A stretch of 34,623 bases of DNA from Desulfuromonadaceae bacterium (GCA_012512925.1 JAAZDE010000060.1:1-34623); one strand, 5' to 3'. Shown: positions 1 through 9,034, numbered from the stretch's first letter. Numbers and translations are program-made. Notes: a model not told the origin generated them from the letters alone.

Positions 1-416
1 AAGGTCGCTTTCAGGTCGGCTTCAGCCGCGAGATTGTCCTCAACGTAGGCCTTGCCATGAAGGAAATAGATGCCGCGTCGTTTGTTGAGAACCTCGAGTT
101 CCAGCCTCAGCTGGTCTCCAGGAACCACGGGGCGGCGGAAACGGGCCTTGTCGATGCCGCCGAAATAGGTGACATGGTTGGGGGGAATATTGTCGGAGAC
201 GATCACCAGAATCGCTCCCGCCTGGGCCATCGCTTCGATGATCAACACCCCCGGCATGATCGGTTCGCCGGGAAAATGGCCGGGGAAGAAAGGCTCGTTG
301 GCGGTGACATTCTTGATGGCGACGATCTTCTCTCCTTTCTCAAGTGAGAGAACGCGGTCGACGAGCAGCATCGGGTAGCGGTGGGAAAGGATATCCATGA
401 TTTCAAGAATGTTCAT
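1..416 (-). CDS. fabZ: 3-hydroxyacyl-[acyl-carrier-protein] dehydratase FabZ (3' end cut by window)
   Basis: FabZ removes water from (3R)-hydroxyacyl-ACP in each cycle of cytoplasmic type II fatty-acid elongation. Translating the minus strand from the ATG at 416 gives about 138 residues that run off the window edge; the family is usually 140-150 residues, so only the tail is missing. The hot-dog-fold signature is clear: the start [18 protein letters not shown], then [13 protein letters not shown] with the catalytic His at residue 47, and the catalytic Glu at residue 61 in IIEAMAQAG. The ATG overlaps the lpxD stop as TGATG, so translation is probably coupled. FabZ and LpxD both act around 3-hydroxyacyl-ACP, which LpxD uses for lipid A, and the pairing is typical of lpx clusters. 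lpxA would be expected next, beyond the window. Identification is secure. Confidence 0.95.
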   Translation of the reverse strand, partial: MNILEIMDILSHRYPMLLVDRVLSLEKGEKIVAIKNVTANEPFFPGHFPGEPIMPGVLIIEAMAQAGAILVIVSDNIPPNHVTYFGGIDKARFRRPVVPGDQLRLELEVLNKRRGIYFLHGKAYVEDNLAAEADLKAT

Positions 417-1462
417 CATTGGCTCGTTGACTCCTTTGCGGAAAGCAGTTGCTCCAGTTCCTGCACCCGGCTCTGAAGCTGGCTCAGCTCTTTGCGCATT
501 TCCGGCAGTTTGGAAAAGGTCATCGCCGCTTTCAGAAACTGACGATGGGGCATCACCGGCGCTCCGGAAAGAATCTGATTCGGGGCCAGATGGCCGGAAA
601 CCCCTCCCCGGGCGCCGATCATGACATTATCGCCGATTTTGAGATGACCGGCGACTCCGGCCTGCCCGCCGAAGGTGCAGTGCCGGCCGACCTCGGTGCT
701 TCCGGATATCCCCACCTGGGAAACGATCACGGTATTTTCGCCGATGACGACATTGTGGGCGATCTGAACCAGGTTGTCTATCTTGGCACCCTTGCCGATA
801 CGGGTGACCCCCAGCGTGGCCCGGTCGATACAGGCGGCCGCTCCGATTTCCACGTCATCCTCGATGACGACGACGCCGACCTGGGGAATCTTGTAATAGG
901 CTTCGCCGTCGGGGGCGAAGCCGAAGCCGTCGCCGCCGATGACCGCCGAAGGCTGAATGATGACGTTGCGGCCGATCCGGCAATTTTCGCGGACCACGAC
1001 GCCGGCATGAAGCAGAGAATCGGCACCGACGACAACCCCGTCGTAGAGAACCACGTTGGGATGGAGGATGACGCCGTCTCCGAGGATGACGTTTTCGCCG
1101 ACGACGCTCCCCGGGTGGACGGTAACGCCCTTCCCCAGGGTGGCCGACGGGGACACATAGCTGCCGGCCATGACCCCTTTGGCTTCCGGCCGGCGGCAGG
1201 CCAGCAACGTCAGTATCTTGGCGAAGGCCAGATAAGGATTGCGGCAGACGATTCCCGCCGCCACCGGCGCCTCGACGCCGGTGGGCAGAATGATTGCGGC
1301 GGCGCGGCAGTCTCCCAGCTTTTTGAGATATTTAGGATTGGAGAGAAAGGTGATCTCACCATCCCCGGCCCGGTCGATGGGCGCAACCCCTTTGATTTCC
1401 AGAGCGGGATCGCCGATCAGTTCCCCTCCGACCAGTTCCGCCAACGCACCAAGCTTGGCCAA
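416..1462 (-). CDS. lpxD: UDP-3-O-(3-hydroxyacyl)glucosamine N-acyltransferase LpxD
   Basis: LpxD transfers a 3-hydroxyacyl chain from ACP to the 2-amino group of UDP-3-O-acyl-glucosamine, the third step of lipid A synthesis, in the cytoplasm. The 348-residue product has the LpxD-type N-terminal domain (residues 1 to about 95), then a left-handed beta-helix of hexapeptide repeats (about 100-310), and a C-terminal alpha-helical tail rich in Leu, Glu and Gln. The catalytic His is residue 236 in [11 protein letters not shown], matching E. coli His239. The start codon is TTG at 1462, chosen because GGAGG lies 5 bases before it and the residues after it match the family's N terminus. It lies 9 bases after ompH and overlaps fabZ by one base. 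Length and motifs are normal. Confidence 0.96.
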   Translation of the reverse strand: MAKLGALAELVGGELIGDPALEIKGVAPIDRAGDGEITFLSNPKYLKKLGDCRAAAIILPTGVEAPVAAGIVCRNPYLAFAKILTLLACRRPEAKGVMAGSYVSPSATLGKGVTVHPGSVVGENVILGDGVILHPNVVLYDGVVVGADSLLHAGVVVRENCRIGRNVIIQPSAVIGGDGFGFAPDGEAYYKIPQVGVVVIEDDVEIGAAACIDRATLGVTRIGKGAKIDNLVQIAHNVVIGENTVIVSQVGISGSTEVGRHCTFGGQAGVAGHLKIGDNVMIGARGGVSGHLAPNQILSGAPVMPHRQFLKAAMTFSKLPEMRKELSQLQSRVQELEQLLSAKESTSQ

Positions 1463-1471
1463 GAGCTCCTC

Positions 1472-1987
1472 CTATTTTTTCTGATCGTGGCGGCGGATCA
1501 ACTGTTCGGTCAGATCCACCTCCTTGGCCCCATAAATGATGGAACCTTCATTCTTTTCCAGAATCAGAGTGTAATTCCCCTGGCTTCCCATGTCCCGCGC
1601 CATAAGAACCAGTTCCTTGATGAGATCGCGGGAAAAGTCGGTTTCCTGCTGTTTCAGGGTGTCCCTGGCATCTTTGGCAAAACGCTGGAAATCCTTGACT
1701 TTCTGCTGATACTGACGCTCTTTTTCGGTCTTGGCGTCGGCCGACAGGACGGAGCCCTGTTTTTCCAGTTCATCCTTGAGTTTTTTCAATTCCTTCTGCT
1801 TGGCTGCGAACTGCCCCTCGAGCTGCTTGTACTTGGTGGTGATTTTATCCTTGGCCGTCTTGCCGGCCTTGCATTCGTTGAGGGCCCGCTGCAGATCGAT
1901 GTAGGCGATCTTCGCATCGGCCGCCAGGGCGGGGAGGGCAAACAGAGATATGGCCAGAATTAAAGAGATGAACAAGCGCAGCTTCAT
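1472..1987 (-). CDS. skp: OmpH/Skp family periplasmic chaperone
   Basis: Skp/OmpH chaperones are trimeric periplasmic holdases that carry unfolded outer-membrane proteins to the BAM complex. The 171-residue product starts with a good Sec signal peptide (MKLRLFISLILAISLFALP, with a likely cut after ALA near residue 22). The mature part opens with IAYIDLQRALNECKAGK, the family signature, followed by long charged helices rich in Lys, Glu and Gln (about 45-125) that form the coiled-coil tentacles. I chose the ATG at 1987 because GGAG lies 8 bases upstream and the signal peptide begins there. An earlier ATG at 2014, overlapping the bamA stop as TGATG, would add nine polar residues before the signal and is less likely. 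The gene sits directly after bamA, its functional partner. The symbol ompH is also used. Confidence 0.93.
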   Translation of the reverse strand: MKLRLFISLILAISLFALPALAADAKIAYIDLQRALNECKAGKTAKDKITTKYKQLEGQFAAKQKELKKLKDELEKQGSVLSADAKTEKERQYQQKVKDFQRFAKDARDTLKQQETDFSRDLIKELVLMARDMGSQGNYTLILEKNEGSIIYGAKEVDLTEQLIRRHDQKK

Positions 1988-2013
1988 TTTCGACTCCTTC
2001 AGTTGGTTAGACA

Positions 2014-4278
2014 TCAAAACATTCTCCCGAGGGAGAAATCGATCTGGGATTTGTCTTCCCACTCCTCGGGATCCAGGTTATAGCCCCATTCGATCCGCAA
2101 GGGACCCATGGGACTGAACCAGCGGATTCCGAATCCGGCGCTGTAGCGCATATTCTCGAAATAATCTTCGTTCTTGTCCCAGGCATTCCCTGTGTCGAAG
2201 AAAACGACCCCTTTCATCTCGATTTCCTTGACCAGGGGGAAGATGAGCTCGAAATTGAAAAAGGCTTCCTTGACCCCACCATAATAGTCCTCGGTCTCCG
2301 AATCGCGCGGCCCCACTTCCCGGGTTTCGAAACCCCGAATGGAATAGAGGCCGCCGAGGAAGAACTTCTCGTCGATGGGTATTTCATCGTCGGTGGTTTC
2401 CTGGATATAGCCGATCTCGCCGTTGACGGAAAACACCATCCCCCAGAAGAGGGGCCAGAAATGCCTGTGGGAGGCGGCGTACTTGGCGAAGTGCTCGGTG
2501 CCGCCGAGACCGGCGTATTCGGCCGATAACGTGGTGATATACCCTTTTTGGGGATCGAGCTTATAGTCGCGGGTATCCCGGATCAGCATCGCCTGAATGG
2601 AGGAGAGGGTCGATTTCCCCTCCTGTTCCCGGATGTAGCGGGAAGCGTCATCGTCGACATCATAGATGTCCTTCTTTTCAAACCGGTAGATGAAAAAGGC
2701 CCGATTGTTTTCAAAGGGCAGGGGAAAACCAAGTTTGACGTTGCCGCCGAGGGCATCCCGCGAAAAGCTGGTCCATTCCCGCTCGGTCTTGTAGAGATCG
2801 AAACCCAGGGTCAGATTCCGGTCGAGGAAATAGGGGTCCAGAAGTCCGACACGGTAGGTGGTGGTCGATCCTCCCAGACTGGCGCCTATCTGTCCCCTCA
2901 GGCCGAGACCCAGAAAGTTGTCCTGGCTGGCCGAGCCCTGGAAGATGAAGTTATCCACCGAGGAATAACCGACCCCGGCGGAAAGGGTTCCGGTGGGCCG
3001 CTCCTTGACATCCACATCGACATTCATCCGGGTCGGATCATCCGCCTTGGAGGTGGCCACGGTGGCCTCTTCAAAGTACCCGAGGTTCTTGATCCGCCGC
3101 TGGCTTTCTTTCAGACCCGCGGAGGTGTAAAGGTCCCCTTCGCTGATCTTCATTTCGCGCCGGATCACCTTGTCCCGGGTCTTGGTGTTGCCGCGGATGC
3201 GGATCCGGTCGAAATTAACCAGTTCCCCCTTTTCAATGCGCAGTTGCAGATCGATGCGGCGCACCCCCTTGTCGGTGGGGGTTCGCGGAACCACATTGAC
3301 GTAAGCGTAACCGCGATCCGCATAGAAGTCATTGATGGCCAGCACCGACTCGCGCAGCTTCTTGCGGCTGAAAACATCCCCTTCCTTGAGCTTGACCAGG
3401 CCGATCAGGGTTTCCCTGCTGTCGATCAGATCCCCGTCCACATCGATGAGGCCGGCCCGATACTGCTGCCCCTCTTCGATGTCGTAGGTCACGATCAGGT
3501 GCTTGCGATTGGGCGACAGGGAGAGCCGGGGTTCGCTGACCACGACATCCACGTAACCTTCATTGAAATATTGGTCGGCAATCCTCTCCCGGTCGATACG
3601 GGCGATTTCGTCGTTATAGGTGCCGCTGTCGAAGACCCAGGAAAGAAACCACTTTTCTTTGGTTTCCATGGCTTTTCGCAGCTTCCGGTCGGAAAAGACG
3701 GTATTGCCGTTGAACACGATCTCGGCGATGCGGTTTTTCTCCCCTTCGGTGATGTCGAAGGTGACAGTCGCTTCCAACTGGTCGTTGACATCCACCGAGG
3801 AGGAAACTTCCGCAGCGTGAAAACCGGCACTCCGGTATCTTTTCCGCAGATTTTCCAGACCTTCTTCGACTTTCCGCGGATCGTAGAGTTCGGGGGTGCG
3901 GATGCCCAGGACCGGTTCCAACTCCTCGGTTTTGAGTTCCTTGTTCCCGACAAGACGAACCTGCCGAACCAGGGGGCGTTCCTTGACCACATAGGTCAGG
4001 ATCGAGGTTCCGCCCACCTCGCTGATCTCGGCAGCCACATCCTGAAAACGGCCCAGGCGGAAGATGGCCCGAAGGTCCTGATCGATGGCCTCCGACGTCA
4101 CTCCGGCTCCCGGCTTGACCGACAACACCGAAAGTATGGCCCCCCTCTCAACGCGCTGATTGCCGCGCACCTGCACTTCGCCGATGTCGTAACTGCGGGC
4201 GTCGGCCGAACCCTGAAACGCCAGGGCCAACACCAGAACCAATGATAAAAACAAACCGTAGAAGGTTCCGTTTTTCAT
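2014..4278 (-). CDS. bamA: Outer membrane protein assembly factor BamA
   Basis: BamA is the Omp85-family core of the BAM machine, which folds beta-barrel proteins into the outer membrane. The 754-residue precursor has a signal peptide (residues 1 to about 27, ending SADA). A periplasmic part (about 28-425) follows with repeated POTRA units, seen in segments such as IGEVQVRGNQRVERGAI, VRQVRLVGNKELKTEEL, IAEIVFNGNTVFSDRKL and FDRIRIRGNTKTRDKVI. From about residue 430 a 16-strand-type barrel begins (GTLSAGVGYSSVDNFIF). The conserved loop-6 motif IRGF is near residue 648, and the protein ends in Phe, the usual C-terminal beta signal. A promoter-like sequence precedes it at 4315-4344, so bamA probably heads a bamA-skp-lpxD-fabZ unit. 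Length is normal for the family. Confidence 0.97.
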   Translation of the reverse strand: MKNGTFYGLFLSLVLVLALAFQGSADARSYDIGEVQVRGNQRVERGAILSVLSVKPGAGVTSEAIDQDLRAIFRLGRFQDVAAEISEVGGTSILTYVVKERPLVRQVRLVGNKELKTEELEPVLGIRTPELYDPRKVEEGLENLRKRYRSAGFHAAEVSSSVDVNDQLEATVTFDITEGEKNRIAEIVFNGNTVFSDRKLRKAMETKEKWFLSWVFDSGTYNDEIARIDRERIADQYFNEGYVDVVVSEPRLSLSPNRKHLIVTYDIEEGQQYRAGLIDVDGDLIDSRETLIGLVKLKEGDVFSRKKLRESVLAINDFYADRGYAYVNVVPRTPTDKGVRRIDLQLRIEKGELVNFDRIRIRGNTKTRDKVIRREMKISEGDLYTSAGLKESQRRIKNLGYFEEATVATSKADDPTRMNVDVDVKERPTGTLSAGVGYSSVDNFIFQGSASQDNFLGLGLRGQIGASLGGSTTTYRVGLLDPYFLDRNLTLGFDLYKTEREWTSFSRDALGGNVKLGFPLPFENNRAFFIYRFEKKDIYDVDDDASRYIREQEGKSTLSSIQAMLIRDTRDYKLDPQKGYITTLSAEYAGLGGTEHFAKYAASHRHFWPLFWGMVFSVNGEIGYIQETTDDEIPIDEKFFLGGLYSIRGFETREVGPRDSETEDYYGGVKEAFFNFELIFPLVKEIEMKGVVFFDTGNAWDKNEDYFENMRYSAGFGIRWFSPMGPLRIEWGYNLDPEEWEDKSQIDFSLGRMF

Positions 4279-4314
4279 AAAAATTCACGCTTCCCGACGA
4301 TTAAAAACGACCCC

Positions 4315-4344
4315 ACTATAGAGTAAAAAGGAAATCCCTGTAAA
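4315..4344 (-). promoter_or_regulatory. Predicted sigma-70 promoter for bamA-skp-lpxD-fabZ
   Basis: On the minus strand TTTACA (4344-4339) and TATAGT (4320-4315) are separated by 18 bases; each hexamer matches 5 of 6 consensus positions. It lies in the 73-base gap between lolD and bamA, and predicts a leader of about 30 bases. No terminator for lolD is evident, so read-through from lolD is also possible. Confidence 0.55.
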
Positions 4345-4351
4345 TCGAAAA

Positions 4352-5035
4352 CTACCACGCGACCTTCCCGTCCTTCATGACGATGAGGCGATCCTGCCGC
4401 CGCGCCAGCGATTCGTCATGGGTCACGATGAGCATGGTGAAATCACCGCTTTCGTGCAGGCTGTTGAGAAGCGCCAGAATCTCCTCCGATGTCCGGCTGT
4501 CCAGGTTGCCCGTCGGTTCGTCGGCGAGAAGTATCCGCGGCTTCATGGCCAGGGCCCGGGCCACCGCCACCCGCTGCTGCTCTCCGCCGGAGAGTTCCCC
4601 CGGCTTATGGGCGAGGCGGTGGGAGAGCCCCACCCGATCCAGCAGGGAAAGGGCCGTCTCACGCGCCTTTCGAGAGCTGTTTCCGGCGATGAGAGACGGT
4701 ATCATGACATTTTCCACGGCGGAAAATTCCGGCAGAAGCTGGTGAAACTGAAAGACAAACCCGATGGTGGAGTTGCGGAACCGGTCAAGTTCGCCGCCGC
4801 TGATTCGAAAGATATCGCGCCCCTCGATCAATACCGAGCCGTCGCTGGGGTGATCCAGGCCGCCGAGGATATGCATGAGGGTCGTCTTCCCGGCACCCGA
4901 GGCACCCATGACGGCGATCCGCTCCCGGCGCTGAATGACGATATCGATCCCTCTCAGGACCTCCACCCGGCCATGCCCGGTGTCGAAGAATTTGCTGAGG
5001 TTGCGCACCTCGATGAGGGGAATCGACGCATCCAT
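4352..5035 (-). CDS. lolD: Lipoprotein-releasing ABC transporter, ATP-binding protein LolD
   Basis: LolD powers extraction of mature lipoproteins from the inner membrane and their handover to LolA. The 227-residue ATPase has every ABC motif: Walker A GASGAGKTT (residues 44-52), signature LSGGEQQRV (148-156), Walker B ILLADEP (168-174) with Glu173 as the catalytic base, the D-loop GNLDS, and switch His206 in VTHD. The length is typical of LolD and related MacB-type ATPases. The assignment to LolD rather than MacB/FtsE relatives rests on the adjacent LolC/E permease, which ends only 6 bases upstream, and on the outer-membrane assembly genes downstream. No clear ribosome binding site precedes the ATG, so translation is probably coupled to lolC/E. 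Confidence 0.93.
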   Translation of the reverse strand: MDASIPLIEVRNLSKFFDTGHGRVEVLRGIDIVIQRRERIAVMGASGAGKTTLMHILGGLDHPSDGSVLIEGRDIFRISGGELDRFRNSTIGFVFQFHQLLPEFSAVENVMIPSLIAGNSSRKARETALSLLDRVGLSHRLAHKPGELSGGEQQRVAVARALAMKPRILLADEPTGNLDSRTSEEILALLNSLHESGDFTMLIVTHDESLARRQDRLIVMKDGKVAW

Positions 5036-5041
5036 AGGGAA

Positions 5042-6310
5042 TCAATCGTACCGCAGCGCTTCGGCCGGGTCCATCCTGGCCGCGCGCCACGCCGGATAGA
5101 GGGTGGCCAGCAGGGAAATGGTCATGGCGACGGCGATGACCGCCGTGACGTCGCCGGCATTGACCACGGATGGAAACCTTTCCATACCGTAAACGGCCTG
5201 ATCGAAGATGCGCAGACCGAACATCCTTTCCAGCCATTTGATGATCGGGTCGGCGTTTCTGGCCAGTAAGACGCCGAGCAGGGTGCCGAAAGAGGTCCCC
5301 AGCGTGCCGACGATCAGCCCCTCCAGCATGAAGATTTTCATGATGCTTCGGGATGTCGCTCCCAGGGAACGGAGAACAGCGATATCCTTGTGTTTTTCCA
5401 TGACCACCATGATCAGGGTGGTGGCGATGTTGAAGGCGGCGACGAGAACGATGATGGTCAAAACAATGAACAGGCCCAGTTTTTCCAGCTTGAGAGCGGC
5501 CAGGAAGGAACCGAATATCTCTTCCCAGGAGCGGACCACAAAGGGGAAGTGGAACTCCTTCCGCAAGGCCGCCGAAACCGTCTGGGTATGGTCGAAGGAG
5601 TCGAGTTCGATCTCCAGCCCGGTCACCACGCCTTGGGAATCGAGAAGCTCCTGGGCCGACTGGAGGGAAACATAGCCGAAATAGGCGTCCAGCACCCCTC
5701 CCCGATGGCGGAAGATGCCGACCACGCGAAAGGGTTTCATTTTGGGGATGACGCCGAAAGGGGTTACGGTGAAAAGCGGCGGGATGACATTGATCGTGTC
5801 ACCGACGCTGACTCCCAGGGAAGAGGCCGTAGTGAGGCCGATGATGATTCCCGGGAACTGTGACTCCCCAGCGAAAAGCAGATCCCGCACCTCTTTCTTT
5901 CCCAGAGTGAGAATGGGCTGAAGGAAGATCTTGCTGTGAGAGTCTACCCCCTTGACACTGACAGCGGAGACGTTGCCTTTCGACAGCAGCATCGCCTCCT
6001 TGGAGACGAAAGGAGAGGCCTGCACGATATGCCTGGAAACCGCCAGGGCCTGTTCCTGAACCGCTCCGTAATCCTCCATGTTGGCGCCGTGCTTCTGGAT
6101 CAGGATGTGGGGAATATTGCCGAGGATCTGCTGGCGGACCCCGTCATGGAAACCGGTCATGACCGCCAGCACGACGATCAGAGCCGCCACGCCCAGCGTC
6201 ACCCCGGCGATGGAGATGAAGGAGATGACCGATATGAAGGTCTGTTTGCGCCTGGCGCGCAGATAACGCAGGCTGATGAACCACTCATATCCAAATAATC
6301 GGTTGATCAC
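5042..6310 (-). CDS. lolC: Lipoprotein-releasing ABC transporter permease (LolC/LolE family)
   Basis: This is the inner-membrane permease of the Lol system. The 422-residue protein has a cytoplasmic start with the family pattern FISLRYLRARRKQTFISVIS, a first transmembrane helix (about 22-48), a periplasmic domain (about 50-270), and three C-terminal transmembrane helices (about 280-305, 320-350 and 380-405) ending with the FtsX-type YPAWRAARMDPAEALRYD. The start is GTG at 6310 with AGGAG 9 bases upstream. Only one permease gene lies beside lolD, whereas E. coli has lolC and lolE. A single homodimeric permease (sometimes called LolF) is the likely arrangement, though a second copy elsewhere cannot be excluded. 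The choice of C or E is therefore nominal. Confidence 0.9.
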   Translation of the reverse strand: MINRLFGYEWFISLRYLRARRKQTFISVISFISIAGVTLGVAALIVVLAVMTGFHDGVRQQILGNIPHILIQKHGANMEDYGAVQEQALAVSRHIVQASPFVSKEAMLLSKGNVSAVSVKGVDSHSKIFLQPILTLGKKEVRDLLFAGESQFPGIIIGLTTASSLGVSVGDTINVIPPLFTVTPFGVIPKMKPFRVVGIFRHRGGVLDAYFGYVSLQSAQELLDSQGVVTGLEIELDSFDHTQTVSAALRKEFHFPFVVRSWEEIFGSFLAALKLEKLGLFIVLTIIVLVAAFNIATTLIMVVMEKHKDIAVLRSLGATSRSIMKIFMLEGLIVGTLGTSFGTLLGVLLARNADPIIKWLERMFGLRIFDQAVYGMERFPSVVNAGDVTAVIAVAMTISLLATLYPAWRAARMDPAEALRYD

Positions 6311-6340
6311 AATGGCAATCTCCTGACCGGCGCACCTGTC

Positions 6341-7828
6341 CTACCCCTTGACTTCCTTACGGAGCTGGGGAAAAAGAATGACATCGCGGATGGATGGGGA
6401 ATCCGTCAGCAGCATGACCAGACGGTCGATGCCGATTCCCTCCCCCGCCGTCGGCGGCAGCCCGTATTCGAGAGCGCGGATGTAATCCTCGTCCATGCCG
6501 TGGGCCTCTTCGTCGCCGGCCTCCTTTTCGGCCAACTGGCGCAGAAACCGCTCCTTCTGGTCATCGGGGTCGTTCAATTCGGAAAAACCGTTGGCCAGTT
6601 CCCGCCCCACCACGAAAAGTTCGAAGCGGTCGACGATATCCGGATTCCGGTCGTTTTTCCGTGACAGGGGGGAAACCTCGGTAGGGTAGCCGGTGATGAA
6701 AGTCGGGTTCCACAACTGAGGTTCGGCCACCGCATCGAAGATTTCCGTCAGCAGTTTGCCGTGCGAGGTTCTGGAATCCACTTCCAGCCCCAGCTCGCGG
6801 GCCGCCGTCAGAGCCCGGCCGGGATCGTCAAGGTCCTCTTGGGAAAGGTCGCTGTGGGCGCAGATCGCCTCCCGGATGGAGAGACGCTTCCAGGGGGGGG
6901 TGATATCCACCGTACGGCCGTTGTAAGTCAGCTCCCGGCCGCCATTGACATCCTCCACCAGGCCGCAGATCAGCCTTTCGGTAAAATCCATCAGGTCCTC
7001 GTAGGTGGCGTAGGCCTGATAGAATTCCATCATGGTGAATTCCGGGTTGTGTTGAATCGATATCCCCTCATTGCGGAAATTGCGGTTGATCTCAAAGACC
7101 CGCTCCAGCCCCCCGACCACCAGGCGCTTGAGATAGAGCTCCGGGGCGATGCGCAGAAACAGCTCCATCTTGAGGGTGTTGTGGTAGGTGACGAAAGGCC
7201 GGGCGGTGGCCCCTCCCGCCATGGGCTGCATCATCGGGGTTTCGACTTCCAGGAAGTCGTTGCGAATCATGAAGTCACGAATATAGTTGATGATTCTGGC
7301 GCGCTTTCGGAACACTCCGGCGACCTCGGGGTTGACCATAAGATCGAGATAGCGCTGCCGGTAGCGGGTCTCGACATCGGTCAGCCCATGCCATTTCTCC
7401 GGCAGGGGGAGAAAGGATTTGGTCAGCAGCCGCAGGGAGGTGGCGCGGATCGACAGCTCGCCGGTCTTGGTGCGGAAAGGGGTTCCGCGAAGGCCGACGA
7501 TATCCCCTATGTCCAGTTTGCGATAGAGGGCGAAGTCCTCGTCCCCGATCAGGTTTTTGGCCACATAGACCTGCAGGCGCCCTTTGCGGTCCTTGATCTG
7601 GATGAAGGCGGCCTTGCCGAAATCACGGCGGGCCATGATCCGCCCCGCCAGGGCATATTCCTCCCGGCAATTTTCCAGACTTTCGGCCTCCTCTTCGCCA
7701 TGCCGCAGGAAGACCTCCTCGCTGCTGTGAAGCGCTTGAAAGTCGTTGGCAAAAGGGTTGGTCCCCCCGTTCCGCAATTCAGCGGCCTTGGCGCGCCGCT
7801 GGGCAATCAGTTCATTGCTTTCTTCCAT
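6341..7828 (-). CDS. lysS: Lysyl-tRNA synthetase, class II
   Basis: LysS charges tRNA(Lys) with lysine in the cytoplasm. The 495-residue protein has an N-terminal anticodon-binding OB fold (about 60-160, including AGRIMARRDFGKAAFIQIKD) and a class II catalytic core. Motif 2 is seen as FRNEGISIQHNPEFTMMEFY near residues 250-270, and motif 3 as GEGIGIDRLVMLLT near residues 460-475. The length is usual for the bacterial class II enzyme. It starts at ATG 7828; the nearest purine-rich site, AAAGGA, is about 13 bases away, so initiation may be moderate. Its stop is 30 bases before lolC/E, allowing co-transcription. A promoter-like sequence lies upstream at 7867-7895. Confidence 0.97.
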   Translation of the reverse strand: MEESNELIAQRRAKAAELRNGGTNPFANDFQALHSSEEVFLRHGEEEAESLENCREEYALAGRIMARRDFGKAAFIQIKDRKGRLQVYVAKNLIGDEDFALYRKLDIGDIVGLRGTPFRTKTGELSIRATSLRLLTKSFLPLPEKWHGLTDVETRYRQRYLDLMVNPEVAGVFRKRARIINYIRDFMIRNDFLEVETPMMQPMAGGATARPFVTYHNTLKMELFLRIAPELYLKRLVVGGLERVFEINRNFRNEGISIQHNPEFTMMEFYQAYATYEDLMDFTERLICGLVEDVNGGRELTYNGRTVDITPPWKRLSIREAICAHSDLSQEDLDDPGRALTAARELGLEVDSRTSHGKLLTEIFDAVAEPQLWNPTFITGYPTEVSPLSRKNDRNPDIVDRFELFVVGRELANGFSELNDPDDQKERFLRQLAEKEAGDEEAHGMDEDYIRALEYGLPPTAGEGIGIDRLVMLLTDSPSIRDVILFPQLRKEVKG

Positions 7829-7866
7829 TGAGATTTCAGGGTCCTTTCATTTTTTTCGAGGGTGCT

Positions 7867-7895
7867 ACCTTATCTTCAGCAACGGGGCAAGTCAA
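7867..7895 (-). promoter_or_regulatory. Predicted promoter for lysS
   Basis: On the minus strand TTGACT (7895-7890) and TAAGGT (7872-7867) are 17 bases apart. The -35 hexamer matches 5 of 6 consensus positions but the -10 only about 3, so this is a tentative call. It lies in the 104-base gap between the prfB stop and the lysS start and would give a leader of about 30 bases. Confidence 0.4.
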
Positions 7896-7932
7896 GAATT
7901 CAACTGGGGGTTTTTGCCGGAACGCGGCACGA

Positions 7933-9034
7933 TCAGGTTTTTTCCCGGCCAAGCAGATAAGCCTCGACAAACCCCTCCAGATCCCCATCCAGAACGGCGT
8001 CGGCGTTGCCCATCTCGTAGCCGGTGCGATGGTCCTTGACCATGCGGTAGGGATGGAGAACGTAGGAGCGGATCTGACTTCCCCAGCCGATCTCTTTTTT
8101 GTCGCCGGTGATCTGGGCCGCCTCCTCCTCCTTGCGGCGCAGTTCGCGCTGGAAAAGAATGGCCCGCAGCTGGCGCATGGCGGTCGACTTGTTCTTGTGC
8201 TGGGAGCGTTCGTTCTGGCAGGACACCACCACGCCCGTGGGAAGGTGGGTAATGCGCACCGCCGAATCGGTCTTGTTGACATGCTGGCCGCCGGCGCCGC
8301 TGGACCGGTAGGTATCGATACGCAGATCCTTTTCGTTGATATCCACCGTCACATCGTCGGGGAGGTCGGGAAAGACAAAAACCGAACAGAAGGAAGTATG
8401 GCGGCGGGCGGCGGAATCGAAAGGTGAAATGCGCACCAGGCGATGGATGCCGATCTCGGAACGCAGCCAGCCATAGGCGTAATAGCCCGATACGGTCAAC
8501 GTGACGCTCTTGATCCCCGCCTCCTCGCTGGTAAGGCAGTCGGTGATCTCGGTGGCAAACCCCTTCCTCTCACAGAAACGGAGGTACATCCTCAGCAGCA
8601 TTTCCGCCCAGTCCTGGGCCTCGGTGCCGCCGGCGCCGGCGTTGATGCTCAATATGGCGTCATTGGCGTCGTACTCGCCGGAAAGCATGCGGGTAAATTC
8701 CATCTTGCCGACAGCGGTCTCGGCCTGGGTCAGAAGGTCGTAAAACTCCTTGAGTGCGGCCTCGTCCTCGTCCTCTTCGAGCAGTTCCCCCAGCGTCTGA
8801 AGATCCTCAAGCTGGCGGAATATCTGCCGCCACCCCTCCACCGTCTTGTGCAGATGGGTTCTCTCCCGGGAAAGTTCCTGTGCTTTCTCGGCATCCTCCC
8901 AGAAAGTCGCCTTGCCGCTTTCCGCGTCGATCTCGGCGACACGCTCCGATTTCCCCTCTATGTCAAAGACACCTCCGCAGTTCTTCCAGCCTCCTGGCCA
9001 AATCCTCGATCTTTTCCCGGTCTTCCCTGAGCAT
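7933..9034 (-). CDS. prfB: Peptide chain release factor 2 (programmed +1 frameshift)
   Basis: RF2 recognises UGA and UAA stop codons and triggers peptide release. The gene is in two frames: a short first part from ATG 9034 (MLREDREKIEDLARRLEEL onward, 23 codons) ends at an in-frame TGA (8965-8963). After a +1 shift at CTT-TGA-C reading resumes with GAC at 8964 and continues to the stop at 7933. The joined product is 366 residues, the usual RF2 length. The second part starts DIEGKSERVAEID and has FWEDAEKAQ, the stop-codon-reading tripeptide SPF (in VRISPFDSAARR) and the peptidyl-hydrolase motif GGQ (in GAGGQHVNKT). SPF identifies RF2 rather than RF1. The start at 9034 fits GGAG about 10 bases upstream better than the ATG at 9043. 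A frame called only from the internal ATG at 8841 would be truncated. Confidence 0.96.
8962..8976 (-). promoter_or_regulatory. RF2 autoregulatory +1 frameshift site
   Basis: On the minus strand the sequence reads GGAGG-TGT-CTT-TGA-C. An internal Shine-Dalgarno-like GGAGG (8976-8972) stands three bases before the slippery CTT codon (8968-8966), which is followed by TGA and C (8965-8962). Spacing and order match the known bacterial prfB recoding signal, in which scarce RF2 lets the ribosome slip +1 past the weak UGAC stop, giving negative feedback on RF2 level. Confidence 0.95.

Noticed and set aside
7900-7932. Terminator after prfB
   Set aside because: Only a 4-bp GCCG/CGGC stem is present, and the following tract on the minus strand is A-rich, not T-rich.
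7933-8841. prfB as a 302-residue protein or as a pseudogene
   Set aside because: The upstream frame and CTT-TGA-C recoding site restore full-length RF2.
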